A stretch of 64,000 nucleotides of DNA. Origin: Salipaludibacillus agaradhaerens (GTDB lineage: Bacteria > Bacillota > Bacilli > Bacillales > Salisediminibacteriaceae). The stretch covers positions 1,576,869-1,640,868 of the forward strand of contig NZ_KV917378.1 in the NCBI RefSeq assembly GCF_002019735.1. The letters are read 5' to 3'. Within the stretch, counting starts at the first letter, position 1. Each line of letters starts with the position of its first letter. Position numbers and translations under genes: made by a program. The notes under the pieces are model-generated. The model made no database searches and had not been told where the DNA came from. It was given only the letters and a program-made list of their open reading frames with translations. Positions 18,584 to 27,150 of the stretch are shown one piece after another.

Positions 18584-18901
18584 ATGTCTGCCCTGCTTCT
18601 CATTGGCGGTGATAACCTTGGCTCAATTCCCGGCAAATTAAAAAATATCGGCTTTAACGAAGTCATCCATGTAGATGGGAGAAAAGTAAAAATGGTCAAA
18701 AATGAGATTCCAGAGCGCGTTGATCTCATTCTTATTCTCACTGATTTCGTTAACCATAACCTGTCAAATAAAATTAAAAACAAGGCTGGAAAAAAAGATA
18801 TTCCCATTTGTTATTCTAAGCGGTCTTGGTCTTGTATTTATAAATCACTTACTACATGTGATAACATTTGTGAGCAATGCCCATTTTTAAAGAAATGCTA
18901 G
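18584..18901 (+). CDS. DUF2325 protein, iron-regulated
   Basis: A 105-aa protein of the DUF2325 family: a Rossmann-like start (MSALLLIGGDNLGSIPGKL), the segment VDLILILTDFVNHNLSNKIKNKA, and a cysteine-rich end with C in SWSCIY, TTCDNICEQCPFLKKC. The clustered cysteines suggest a bound metal or iron-sulfur centre. The function of the family is not established. The ATG at 18584 follows AAAGGAGG by 8 bases; another ATG at 18580 is out of frame. Two Fur boxes upstream make iron-limitation control very likely. A 156-aa unknown gene follows after 72 bases on the same strand and could be co-expressed. Confidence 0.85.
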   Translation: MSALLLIGGDNLGSIPGKLKNIGFNEVIHVDGRKVKMVKNEIPERVDLILILTDFVNHNLSNKIKNKAGKKDIPICYSKRSWSCIYKSLTTCDNICEQCPFLKKC

Positions 18902-18973
18902 TGGCCTTACATGCATTGATAAAACACATAGACTTACTATCCATAACATGTATTTAATCGAGGAGGGAATTTA

Positions 18974-19444
18974 ATGCCTACTACAACGTTGGCTCGGAAT
19001 TTGCTCATTCAACCGGAAAATGACATTACTAGCTTCCATGACCTTGTGCAACGGATGATGACAAAAATTCTAATAGAACGCACCCCTTCGAAGCAGCAAA
19101 TGATGACGGTCATGCATGAGGAGTGTCATCATTATTTTTCAACCGTTTTTACATCTTTTGATGACTATATTTTGAAACTCTCTAAAGCTATGGACCATTT
19201 ACTTAAGCTTTCGTCATACCTTAAACAGTTGAACTTTAAAAATGTTATCCCGTTAACATATAGTTATGTTTTTGAAGTGACTGATTCGAGGGAAGGATGG
19301 TGCTTTGTAAGTCATGAGACGTTACATATGTCCTGTCTTTATAATGAACTAACCCAGCATCTAAGAGAAGAAAAAAGCCATAATTTAAATGCAATATGGA
19401 TTTATCATCTCGAATCAGGAGATATTGATTTAATTACTAAATGA
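18974..19444 (+). CDS. Protein of unknown function, possibly iron-regulated
   Basis: A 156-aa soluble protein without recognised domain. It has a helical first half (HDLVQRMMTKILIERTPSKQ, LSKAMDHLLKLSSYLKQL) and a strand-rich second half ending IWIYHLESGDIDLITK. Histidine and cysteine clusters (MHEECHHYF, CFVSHETLHMSC) could bind metal, which would suit its place just behind the Fur-controlled DUF2325 gene, but this is a guess. GAGGAGGG lies 7 bases before the ATG. Confidence 0.7.
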   Translation: MPTTTLARNLLIQPENDITSFHDLVQRMMTKILIERTPSKQQMMTVMHEECHHYFSTVFTSFDDYILKLSKAMDHLLKLSSYLKQLNFKNVIPLTYSYVFEVTDSREGWCFVSHETLHMSCLYNELTQHLREEKSHNLNAIWIYHLESGDIDLITK

Positions 19445-19486
19445 TTTAATCTTCAAACAGTGACCTTTCGCTAATGATTAAAAAAA

Positions 19487-19512
19487 GCCCCTCGCAAAGT
19501 GAGGGGCACACT
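19487..19512 (-). terminator. Terminator for a minus-strand transcript
   Basis: GCCCCTC (19489-19495) and GAGGGGC pair around a short loop; reading the minus strand, the stem is followed by TTTTTTT. It would end the transcript that carries the 51-aa gene at 19708-19863. Confidence 0.8.
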
Positions 19513-19707
19513 TATTCGCTGGATCCCAGCCTTCAATTTTGTTGTCAAAGTGTGCTTTATCGCACGTAACACTTTTACCTAAATGATTCTACTAAACACT
19601 TCTTTACGTTAGCCCTAATCTTACCCTTCATAGGAGCAGTCAAATCATGATTCATTACGTTATCCAAGTTCTGCCTATCTCCACAACATCTGTCCATGGC
19701 TATATCT

Positions 19708-19863
19708 TTAATCCAAAACAGTGATATTTTTTCTCTCCTGTGGAGCTGAGGACCTTTCTGCTTCTGCAATTCGAAATTCCTCAATAAATGTATATAAAAT
19801 GCGTAGCTCTGTCTCTGATAGATCGTCAATTAAATGAAGGATATCTCGTTTCGTGACATTCAT
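19708..19863 (-). CDS. 51-aa helical protein, unknown function
   Basis: A short gene with a strong ribosome site (GGAGGGG, about 8 bases before the ATG at 19863). The product is highly charged and predicted helical: NVTKRDILHLIDDLSETELR then ILYTFIEEFRIAEAERSSAP. The pattern of a leucine-spaced helix, an S-E-x-E-L turn and a second amphipathic helix resembles small dimeric antitoxin- or regulator-like proteins (for example DUF2281), but no family is certain. About 195 bases of untranslated sequence lie between its stop and the minus-strand terminator. Confidence 0.6.
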   Translation of the reverse strand: MNVTKRDILHLIDDLSETELRILYTFIEEFRIAEAERSSAPQERKNITVLD

Positions 19864-19944
19864 ACATGTCCCCTCCTTCTAACCTACCCTTACTACTAAA
19901 GTAATACCCTCTTCTGAGTCTTTTCAATCATCATTCCCATAAAG

Positions 19945-20149
19945 CGAACCTGCAATCAGTGGAAGTTTTCGTTCTTTTCCCACTGATAAGGAACACAAGC
20001 TAACGTCTTCGCGTCCTGCGAAAACGCTTGTGTGACCAACATCCTGTTGGCCCCAGTGAATCAGGACATTAGCGTCCCTTAGCTCCCGCTTAAATAGATT
20101 ATCTCTGCTCTCTATTTTGAGCCAGGAGGTTTACGGACGCTTATCTGTG
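19945..20149 (+). repeat. Structured mobile repeat, copy B (full length)
   Basis: A 205-bp copy with four nested hairpins: AATCAGTGG/CCACTGAT; ACACAAGC/GCTTGTGT enclosing CGTCTTCGCG/CGCGAAAACG-like arms; CCAACA/TGTTGG; and a long stem from AGCGTCC to GGACGCT enclosing TAAATAGA/TCTATTTTGA. Flanks are ATAAAG (19939-19944) and ATAAAA (20150-20155). Its right end lies inside the 3' end of the TspO-type gene and supplies that gene's last codons. Confidence 0.88.
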
Positions 20150-20908
20150 ATAAAAACCTTTCCACTTAATAAACAAATACAAGGCCATTGCCCCTAAAAT
20201 AATGGCACTTATTAAAGCGGTATAAGCTAAAACAGTGTATTCGTGCCATCTTTCCACGGCAATACCAATAAAGGCCCACGTGAACACGAGTGGATAGACA
20301 GCATCTTTCAACGCAGTTGTTAAATAACCAGCTATTATTAGAGCTATGATCAGCCCTAATATCGTCCACATTTCTGCACTTAACCAAAGCCCATCTTCAA
20401 ATCCTAATGAATTAAAGACAACACCAATATTGACGATAAAAGCAACGGAAATCCATCCCATATAAACTGAAAAAGGCAGCCGCATCCAAATCGTTACGTT
20501 CGAGTGTGCCCCATCGATCCGATAATAAATCATAATTAAATTAATTAGTAAACCTGTCATGATCACCATTGACAACATAAAATAGCCATAATGAAAGGCT
20601 AAAAGCCAGCTGCCATTTAATAAACCGTTAATGAAAAACGCCAATCCTATTCTCTCATATGCGGCGTAATCAACATCTTGAATAGAAATAAATTGTCTTA
20701 TGACCCAAATGGCAAGCAGGGCGTATATCACGCTCCAAATACTAAAGACATAACCGGCTGGTGTAAATAACACATTTAACCGATCTGCTAGTTCCCCAGT
20801 TGTAATATTATTAAATGGTAAAGTATTAGATAAAGCATTTATAATGATGACAACGATTAATGTCACTAAGTTTATCCATTTAAGCTTCTGCAATTTTCTC
20901 TGAGTCAT
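20141..20908 (-). CDS. Large TspO/MBR-type membrane protein
   Basis: A 255-aa protein with about eight membrane segments. The TspO-like signature is FTPAGYVFSIWSVIYALLAIW (about 48-68) with tryptophan-rich later helices (GSWLLAFHYG, YMGWISVAFIVNIGV). This long class of tryptophan-rich sensory proteins is common in Bacilli; TspO proteins bind porphyrins and related ligands, but the role of the long class is unknown. AAAGGAG precedes the ATG. Oddly, the last residues H-R and the stop codon come from the end of repeat copy B, so the original C-terminus was replaced or cut. Confidence 0.85.
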   Translation of the reverse strand: MTQRKLQKLKWINLVTLIVVIIINALSNTLPFNNITTGELADRLNVLFTPAGYVFSIWSVIYALLAIWVIRQFISIQDVDYAAYERIGLAFFINGLLNGSWLLAFHYGYFMLSMVIMTGLLINLIMIYYRIDGAHSNVTIWMRLPFSVYMGWISVAFIVNIGVVFNSLGFEDGLWLSAEMWTILGLIIALIIAGYLTTALKDAVYPLVFTWAFIGIAVERWHEYTVLAYTALISAIILGAMALYLFIKWKGFYHR

Positions 20909-21121
20909 CGATTGGGCTCCTTTCTCGTCTTTAATAAAATTTACCCACTAAGAGCCCATCCTAATCCGATTGCAAAAAACAAGATAACTATATACCTTCA
21001 GCACCTGAGACTTTTCATCATATAAGAGACTTTTTAGGTTAGGGAGTACTCGTGCCTGCATACATAATTAGCCGTTTCTTTATTCATACTCATCTTTCAC
21101 TCATAACGTGAAGCAATTAAC

Positions 21122-21310
21122 TTATACAACATCCACCTGTAAAAACAACTCCTGTAGTGATCTATCGCTAAGAACGTCCCTTTTCAAATGGGGCTCAATG
21201 GTGCATAACCCCTGGTCCATCAATAAATTCAGACATTTCTGATCCCTCGGAGTCGTCATTTCCTTGACGCTTTTTTTTAACACGATTGTGTGATAGAGAT
21301 TGATTAACAT
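21122..21310 (-). CDS. Possible 62-aa protein
   Basis: An open frame with protein-like composition (MTTPRDQKCLNLLMDQGLCT, then LKRDVLSDRSLQELFLQVDV). No Shine-Dalgarno sequence precedes either candidate ATG at a good distance, and no family is recognised. It may be a fragment. Confidence 0.25.
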   Translation of the reverse strand: MLINLYHTIVLKKSVKEMTTPRDQKCLNLLMDQGLCTIEPHLKRDVLSDRSLQELFLQVDVV

Positions 21311-21375
21311 TGTTCATGTAGAAAAGTCACTTGTAACATTCTTACAGATGAAAATGTATCACTTATTTCGTCACA

Positions 21376-23280
21376 CTATTTATGCTTATTCGCTTCAATT
21401 TCTTCAACGATTAAGGAAAGTTCTGTCCAACGTTCCATTGCCTGCTCTAATTGCGCTTCTACCTCTAATTGTTCATTATATAAATCACGCGCTTTATCAA
21501 CGTTACTTCCCGATGCTTCAATCTCAGATGCTATTTGTTCAAGTCTTTCTTCTAAATTACTGATTTTGCCTTCAATCGTTTGCCATTCCTGTTGCTCTTT
21601 ATAAGATAGTTTTTTTGGTTTGTTAGTTGCTTCTTTTTTCGCAGCAACTGATAACGGTGCCGTGTCTTTTGCCTGCTTAACAGCGGCTGTCTTCTCACTT
21701 AACCACTCGCTATATGTCCCATAATAAGTGTCTATGACAGCATTCCCTTTAAAAACGAGGAGTTTATCAACCACACGATCAAGAAAATATCGGTCATGGG
21801 AAACAGTAATCACGACACCTGGAAATTGGTCAAGATAATCTTCCAGCACGGATAATGTCTGTGTGTCCAAGTCATTTGTAGGCTCATCTAAAAACAGGAC
21901 GTTCGGTTCTTCCATGAGGATTTTTAACAAATAAAGCCGGCGTCTTTCTCCACCTGAAAGGCGTCTAATGTACGTAAATTGCATCGCCCGTGAGAATAAA
22001 AATCGTTCTAGCATTTGCTCAGCAGTAATGGCAACCCCATCAATCGTATATACCACTTCGGCTGTTTCTTTAATATAATCAATCATACGCATATTTTCAT
22101 CCATTTCTTCGTGCTCTTGCGTATAGTAACCGATTTTAACCGTTTCTCCTGTGGTAATACTCCCTTTATCAGGCTTTTTTCGCCCAGCCATCATGTTGAG
22201 TAATGTTGATTTTCCAATACCATTCGGTCCGATAATGCCTAGTCGTTCACCTCGCACGACAAGATAAGATAAGCCGTTAATTAACATTTTATTGTCTATA
22301 GATGTCGCCACGTCTTTTAATTCAATGACTTGTTTACCTAGCCGTGTGGATCCAATAGCAAAATCAAGGTCTCCTTGCTTCGCTAGTGGGGTGTCCTGTT
22401 GAATGCCTTCGATTCGTTGTTTTCTTGCCTTTTGTTTCGTTGTTCGTGCTTTCGCTCCTCGTTGTAGCCATGCTAGTTCACGACGAAGGAGGTTTTGTCG
22501 TTTTACCTCCTGCTGCTCTTCATTTAATTCTCTTTCTGCTTTCTTTTCTAAAAACAATTCGTAGTTTCCGTCATACTGAAATAAGCGGCCTCGATCAAGC
22601 TCAAAAATTCTCTTTGTGACCCGATTTAAGAAATATCGATCGTGAGTAATCAGCATTATCGCGCCTTGATAGTTCGCCAAAAAGCCTTCCAGCCATTCAA
22701 TTGTGACATTGTCTAGATGGTTCGTTGGTTCATCCAATAATAATAAGTCAACCGGTTGAATTAACGCTTTAGCAATCGCTACCCGCTTTTTTTGCCCGCC
22801 CGATAAATGAGCTACCTTTTTCGTAAATGTATGAACACCTAATTTTGTAAGGACTGTTTTCGCAAGGGTGTTTGCCTCCCACGCATCCAGTTCATCCATT
22901 TTCTCCTGACATGCGGCTAATTTTTTCTGTGCACCACTGTTTGCTGGATCTGTCTCTAGCGCCATCAACGCTTCTTCATACGCTCTCATTGCCTTCATGA
23001 CCGGGGCATCCCCGTAATACACTTGCTCAAGCACAGTCAATTCCTCTTGTAAGGCTGGTTCTTGAGGTAAATACTCCATTGTGAAATTGTTAGCATGAAT
23101 TAATTCTCCTGCTTCTCGCCCGTCTAGGCCTGCCAGTACTTTAAGAAGCGACGATTTTCCAGTCCCATTTACCCCGATAAGGCCAATTCGATCTTTTGGC
23201 TCCACGACAAAAGACAAGTGATTAAATAATATTTTCTCACCGTATGTTTTATGTAAATTTTCTACACGCAATAAGCTCAT
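21376..23280 (-). CDS. yfmR: ABC-F ribosome-associated ATPase YfmR (Uup-like)
   Basis: A 634-aa soluble protein with two ABC ATPase domains. The first has GLIGVNGTGKSS (Walker A, about 33-44), LSGGQKKR and LLLLDEPTNHLD; the second has GIIGPNGIGKST, LSGGERRR and VLFLDEPTNDLD. The inter-domain linker (REL AWLQRGAKARTTKQKAR) and a C-terminal coiled coil (about 565-634) are typical of YfmR/Uup. ABC-F proteins bind the ribosomal E site; YfmR has been reported to help with stalled, proline-rich translation alongside EF-P. GAAGGATG precedes the ATG. No transmembrane partner, as expected. Confidence 0.94.
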   Translation of the reverse strand: MSLLRVENLHKTYGEKILFNHLSFVVEPKDRIGLIGVNGTGKSSLLKVLAGLDGREAGELIHANNFTMEYLPQEPALQEELTVLEQVYYGDAPVMKAMRAYEEALMALETDPANSGAQKKLAACQEKMDELDAWEANTLAKTVLTKLGVHTFTKKVAHLSGGQKKRVAIAKALIQPVDLLLLDEPTNHLDNVTIEWLEGFLANYQGAIMLITHDRYFLNRVTKRIFELDRGRLFQYDGNYELFLEKKAERELNEEQQEVKRQNLLRRELAWLQRGAKARTTKQKARKQRIEGIQQDTPLAKQGDLDFAIGSTRLGKQVIELKDVATSIDNKMLINGLSYLVVRGERLGIIGPNGIGKSTLLNMMAGRKKPDKGSITTGETVKIGYYTQEHEEMDENMRMIDYIKETAEVVYTIDGVAITAEQMLERFLFSRAMQFTYIRRLSGGERRRLYLLKILMEEPNVLFLDEPTNDLDTQTLSVLEDYLDQFPGVVITVSHDRYFLDRVVDKLLVFKGNAVIDTYYGTYSEWLSEKTAAVKQAKDTAPLSVAAKKEATNKPKKLSYKEQQEWQTIEGKISNLEERLEQIASEIEASGSNVDKARDLYNEQLEVEAQLEQAMERWTELSLIVEEIEANKHK

Positions 23281-23387
23281 TTTCTCATCATCCTTCTTAA
23301 TAAAAACATTCTTTGTTTATTGTAGCTGAAAATTTTCGTTAAAGACAGATTCGAAACAAATTTCATCTGCGAAACACACCTATAAAA

Positions 23388-23513
23388 CGAACCTTCAATC
23401 AGTGAGAGTTTTCGTGCTTCTCCCACTGATGAGTAGTTGACTTAGCTCCCGCCTTAATAGATTTCGCTTTCTTCTCTATTTTGTGGTTGGCGTTTTATGG
23501 ACGCTTATCTGTT
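23388..23513 (+). repeat. Structured mobile repeat, copy C (partial)
   Basis: A 126-bp copy with left flank ATAAAA (23382-23387), the left hairpin AATCAGTGAGAG/CTCCCACTGAT and the right stem, but no middle hairpins; the right end stops at TTATCTGTTG without the usual flank. Confidence 0.75.
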
Positions 23514-23822
23514 GACTCATACATGGCTCTCGCGCTACAAATGGGTACTTTCATCAAGCACTTCTCTTCTGTTCAATGATCCATCATTGAGTTTTCAGAC
23601 ACCGCTGATCCTCTAGATCTCACCGTCTCACTTCAGTCCTATCGTTTAATTTTAATTGCTCGATTTTTTGGGTTAAAAAATAAATTGTGACATTCACTCA
23701 TTTAACCGCTGATTCCTATGTTAAGATTAAAATGGTCACAAATATGAAACATTCTCTTATCCCGTACGTAAGAACACATAAGTTATTATTTTTTATATGC
23801 TATATTTATGAGGTGAAAAGGT

Positions 23823-25514
23823 ATGTTACAAATGCTAATGATGAGTGTCTTATTATCCATTTTATTTTTGCCGTTCCAACCGATTTGCTGGCGAATGGCT
23901 ATCTTCCGACGCTGGATCCCTATCCGGTTATTTTTAGGTATCGTGTATGGCGGTTTCTTATTTTATATCGGCTTACTCGACCAGAGTGTTGCTGCTATTA
24001 TCACAGCTTATTTGCCGATCCTCGGCCTCAGTCTCATGCTCGATAACACACTTATATTTATGTTCGTCAAAACATTTAGGAAAAAACAAGCGACGATGGG
24101 GGCAGCAACAGGCCTACTTATCATTGTCGGGTTCGGCTTGTTTTGGCTATTACAGCCATTCTTTCTTGCAGATGCAAAATTTAATATGGCTAACGGTGAA
24201 GAAGTGACGGTAGAAGAATTAAATCCAGTAAACGAAGAATATATTCCCGTTGTTTCCCGCAGTTATGCAGAGTATCGCTCAGATGTTTTAATGGGGCAGC
24301 TAGATAATCCCGCCTTTTATAACCTTGGTGACACGCGGATTCAGCGGGTGAATGATGCGCTTTATTGGATTACACCTATAGAGTATGATGGCTTTTTCCG
24401 CTGGTATCGTAGCAGCCATGCTCCAGGGTACATTATGGTCAGTGCCGAAAACCCGCGTGAAGAACCAGAAATGGTCTTAACTGAGATGACCTATGTCCCT
24501 TCAGCGTTTTTCCATGAAAATCTAGAACGACATGTTCGTTCTCAATACCCTGATGTGCTTATGTTAGACACGACGTTTGAAATTGACGGTGAAGGTAATC
24601 CTTATTACATTGTCAGCTACGGACATTATACGGAATTCCGCCGTGTAGCCGATGTTGATGGCGTCATCATTGTGGATCCTGCTACTGGCGAAACAGAACA
24701 ATATGAAAAAGAAGCAGTCCCTGAGTGGGTAAATCGTATCTATCCCCCAAGTATTGCAGAAGAGCGTAATGAGTGGTTTGGTATTTACAAGCAAGGCATG
24801 ATCAATCGCTTTTTTGGCCGTGAAGGATTAACAGAGCCTACAGCATGGGGAGCAGTGGATTCTGTGACAGGGGTTGTAGATGCAGACCTAAAACTAAACT
24901 GGTTCACTGATCATATGCGGCTGCAAAACGAAGATCAGGAAGCATCACGCTCTATGGTCGGCTTCACGATGTTCGATGCCCGCACTGGAGAGCTTCAGTA
25001 TTTCCGAGATGCTAGCGGCTCACTCAATGGCCGAACTGCCATGGATTTAGCTGAACGAACGTTTCGCCGTGATGATTACGTAGCAGGGACACCCTCTTTA
25101 TATAATATATATGGTCAATATACATGGATTGTCCCTCTCATGGACAAAAATGACGTCTTGCGACAAATCATGCTCGTAAGCGCACGGGATGAGAACATCT
25201 ACGGCTATGGTGAAACAAAGCGAGAAGCTTTCGGAGCTTATCAGTTAGAAATATCTTCCCAAAGTGATGAGAAGGTCGTACCAGGTGAATACACAGATAT
25301 GGTTGAAATAACCGCAGAAATTGACCGTATTTATAAATGGGATAAAGAAGACAATGTCACGATCAGATTTCTTCTAGAAGGGGAAGATCGAATCTTCACG
25401 GTTAATGCTTCGTCTTACCCGAGAGCCCTTTTCCTTGAACCCGGTGATGAAGTGACCATCTCATTTATGGATACTGGTGAAGAAGTGCAAGCGATTGAAG
25501 ATTTGGAACAATAG
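23823..25514 (+). CDS. Large membrane protein, unknown function
   Basis: A 563-aa protein. Four hydrophobic segments occupy about residues 1-130 (MLMMSVLLSILFLPFQPICW, FLGIVYGGFLFYIGL, AAIITAYLPILGLSLML, GLLIIVGFGLFWLLQPF). The remaining 430 residues form an acidic extracytoplasmic region with recurring strand patterns such as DGVIIVDPATGETEQY, VGFTMFDARTGELQYFRDA and YTWIVPLMDKNDVLRQIMLV, which resemble PepSY-like or repeated beta units. No catalytic motif is recognised. GAGGTGAAAAGGT precedes the ATG. Followed by a terminator, so monocistronic. Conserved-looking, but I cannot name its family. Confidence 0.75.
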   Translation: MLQMLMMSVLLSILFLPFQPICWRMAIFRRWIPIRLFLGIVYGGFLFYIGLLDQSVAAIITAYLPILGLSLMLDNTLIFMFVKTFRKKQATMGAATGLLIIVGFGLFWLLQPFFLADAKFNMANGEEVTVEELNPVNEEYIPVVSRSYAEYRSDVLMGQLDNPAFYNLGDTRIQRVNDALYWITPIEYDGFFRWYRSSHAPGYIMVSAENPREEPEMVLTEMTYVPSAFFHENLERHVRSQYPDVLMLDTTFEIDGEGNPYYIVSYGHYTEFRRVADVDGVIIVDPATGETEQYEKEAVPEWVNRIYPPSIAEERNEWFGIYKQGMINRFFGREGLTEPTAWGAVDSVTGVVDADLKLNWFTDHMRLQNEDQEASRSMVGFTMFDARTGELQYFRDASGSLNGRTAMDLAERTFRRDDYVAGTPSLYNIYGQYTWIVPLMDKNDVLRQIMLVSARDENIYGYGETKREAFGAYQLEISSQSDEKVVPGEYTDMVEITAEIDRIYKWDKEDNVTIRFLLEGEDRIFTVNASSYPRALFLEPGDEVTISFMDTGEEVQAIEDLEQ

Positions 25515-25530
25515 AGAATGGCTTAACTGA

Positions 25531-25567
25531 CTTAAGAAAAGGGCTTATCTAAAGCTCTTTTCTTTTT
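25531..25567 (+). terminator. Terminator after the 563-aa membrane protein
   Basis: AAGAAAAGGGCTT pairs with AAGCTCTTTTCTT around a short loop, followed by TTTTAT, 20 bases after the stop codon. Confidence 0.85.
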
Positions 25568-25573
25568 ATAAAA

Positions 25574-25669
25574 CCTTCAATCAGGACTGAGCATCCGTTA
25601 TCACCCGCCTAAATAGAGTTACCTCTTCTCTCTATTTTGAGCCGACAGTTTGACGGACGATTAGCTGTG
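25574..25669 (+). repeat. Structured mobile repeat, copy D (partial)
   Basis: A 96-bp copy lacking the left hairpin's second arm and the middle. The right stem is well kept (CCTAAATAGAG with CTCTATTTTGAG). Flanked by ATAAAA (25568-25573) and ATAAAC (25670-25675). It sits directly on the T run of the preceding terminator. Confidence 0.75.
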
Positions 25670-25764
25670 ATAAACGAAGCTCTATTTATTAAACGAATGT
25701 TAGAACACAAAAATAATAATTGACGGTACAACATATTAGTATAATCAATAGGGAGCTGAATTAG

Positions 25765-26124
25765 ATGAAAACTTATATTTGTCCAATTTGCGGATACGAT
25801 GGGTTAGATGCCCCACCATATGAGATCCATAGCCATTCAGCCTCTTATGATATTTGCCCTTGTTGTTATTTTGAATATGGATATAGTGAAGATCATGAAG
25901 TAGATTTAGGCTATATTGTTACACCTGTTGACATGAGGGAGGCAGCTTTTCAATTATACCGAAAACAGTGGATTGAAAAAGGTGCGGTAGTCGGTTCTCC
26001 AGAAAACTACCCAAAAGAATTTCAAGAAGATGGAAAGGTAAAACAAGAGGCAGTCCTGAAACAATTAAATCGCTTGAACCTATCATTAGATAACTTCACA
26101 TTTCTTGAGGAGTATGATATATAA
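25765..26124 (+). CDS. CPCC-family cysteine-rich protein
   Basis: A 119-aa soluble protein. The N-terminal zinc-ribbon-like part has YICPICGYDGL (about 4-14) and YDICPCCYFEYGYSEDHE (about 29-46), the CPCC signature of the Cys_rich_CPCC family. The rest is helical (MREAAFQLYRKQWIEKGAVV, VLKQLNRLNLSLDNF). Members are often found among immunity-like proteins of polymorphic toxin loci, but also as isolated genes as here. GGGAGC precedes the ATG by 9 bases. No toxin gene is seen next to it. Confidence 0.8.
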   Translation: MKTYICPICGYDGLDAPPYEIHSHSASYDICPCCYFEYGYSEDHEVDLGYIVTPVDMREAAFQLYRKQWIEKGAVVGSPENYPKEFQEDGKVKQEAVLKQLNRLNLSLDNFTFLEEYDI

Positions 26125-26148
26125 AATATGTCTATGAAACTCACTAGT

Positions 26149-26870
26149 CACGCATAAATAATGTCATCATTTTCAGTTTAATCATTCTAGTTGTTCAGAG
26201 CTGAAAAAAGGTGATAACTGGTTAAAGGTGGATTTGGAAGGGTTATCGCCTGACTTATCCATTATAAAGGACCTTTTTCTTTGCATAACTTTAATGGACT
26301 TTAAAACGAGATAACATGAGTGACAAAAAAGACGTGTGACATCCTGGCTTGTCATTAATAAAAAACCTCGTTTACGTACCTTTTTTATAAACTAAATCAC
26401 CTCCTCTTTACTTGTGGATAAGAAGTCTTGTCAAAATGAGGTCATTAGCGAAAGTAAAATAAGCGGATATTTTCCGGTTAGATGCAGAAAAGACCTCATA
26501 TTGGGGTATATAGGGGGAAATTTTCCGATTATGCAAAGCAAAACAAGCCAATTTCAGATTTTCCGAGTCAATAGGCGGAATTTCTCCGTCTATTTAAGCT
26601 ATTTCCATTGCCAATGACTATTTAAGAGTATTTTCTCCGCCTATTTCTCAGATCGGGTTCTTAACCTGATCCCCCAACCGATAAAAGCGCATTCTCACGA
26701 TCCCATATGGGGAATCAACATATTATTTTCGACTAGCTGAGAAAACACCTTTTTCACTGTCTAGTTCATCCCTCAGGCCTATCACTTGCTGAACTTCTCT
26801 TTAATTTGGTCATGTGAAAAGCGGATCACGGTCCCCCGTCAATCACCAACTATTTTTGACGATTCCAGAC
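26149..26870. repeat. Large interspersed repeat, copy L1
   Basis: About 720 bp whose segments recur in order at 37250-38085: ATGTCATCATTTTC, GACTTATCCATTATAAA, GCGGATATTTTCCGGTTA, AAATTTTCCGATTATGCAAA, CTCAGATCGG, TCACTTGCTGAA and AAGCGGATCACG. It contains a series of imperfect CGGA/TCCG palindromes. On the minus strand traces of a protein are seen (reading DRDPLF then, after stops, REVQQVIG), so it looks like decayed coding DNA. It has the uninterrupted site (TTTTTTATAAAC at 26391-26402) where the other copy carries a mobile repeat. Confidence 0.75.
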
Positions 26871-26883
26871 GATAGACATAAAA

Positions 26884-27028
26884 CGAACCTTTAAAAGTGG
26901 GAGTTTTCGTTCTTCTTCCACTGATTGATAGTTGAGTCAATCAGGATATGAGCGTCCGTTATCCCCGCATATATAGTTAATCTCTCCTCCCTATTTTGAG
27001 CCGAGAGTTTTACGGTCGGTTATCTGTG
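26884..27028 (+). repeat. Structured mobile repeat, copy E
   Basis: A 145-bp copy flanked by ATAAAA (26878-26883) and ATAAAT (27029-27034), directly behind the large repeat L1. Left hairpin and right stem are present, the middle hairpins are missing. Confidence 0.8.
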
Positions 27029-27150
27029 ATAAATAAACTCCCCTAAAGCTAGAGAAAGAATCTCGATGTGCCGTAGGGGAGTCTTGATAAGTGAGGACGT
27101 CGGATAAAAAGCTCATCCGTTGCTAAACGTTTGTTTCATAGAAAGCTCGT

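Noticed and set aside
26414-26617. 67-codon plus frame
   Set aside because: Lies wholly in large repeat L1; the equivalent frame is not kept in L2.
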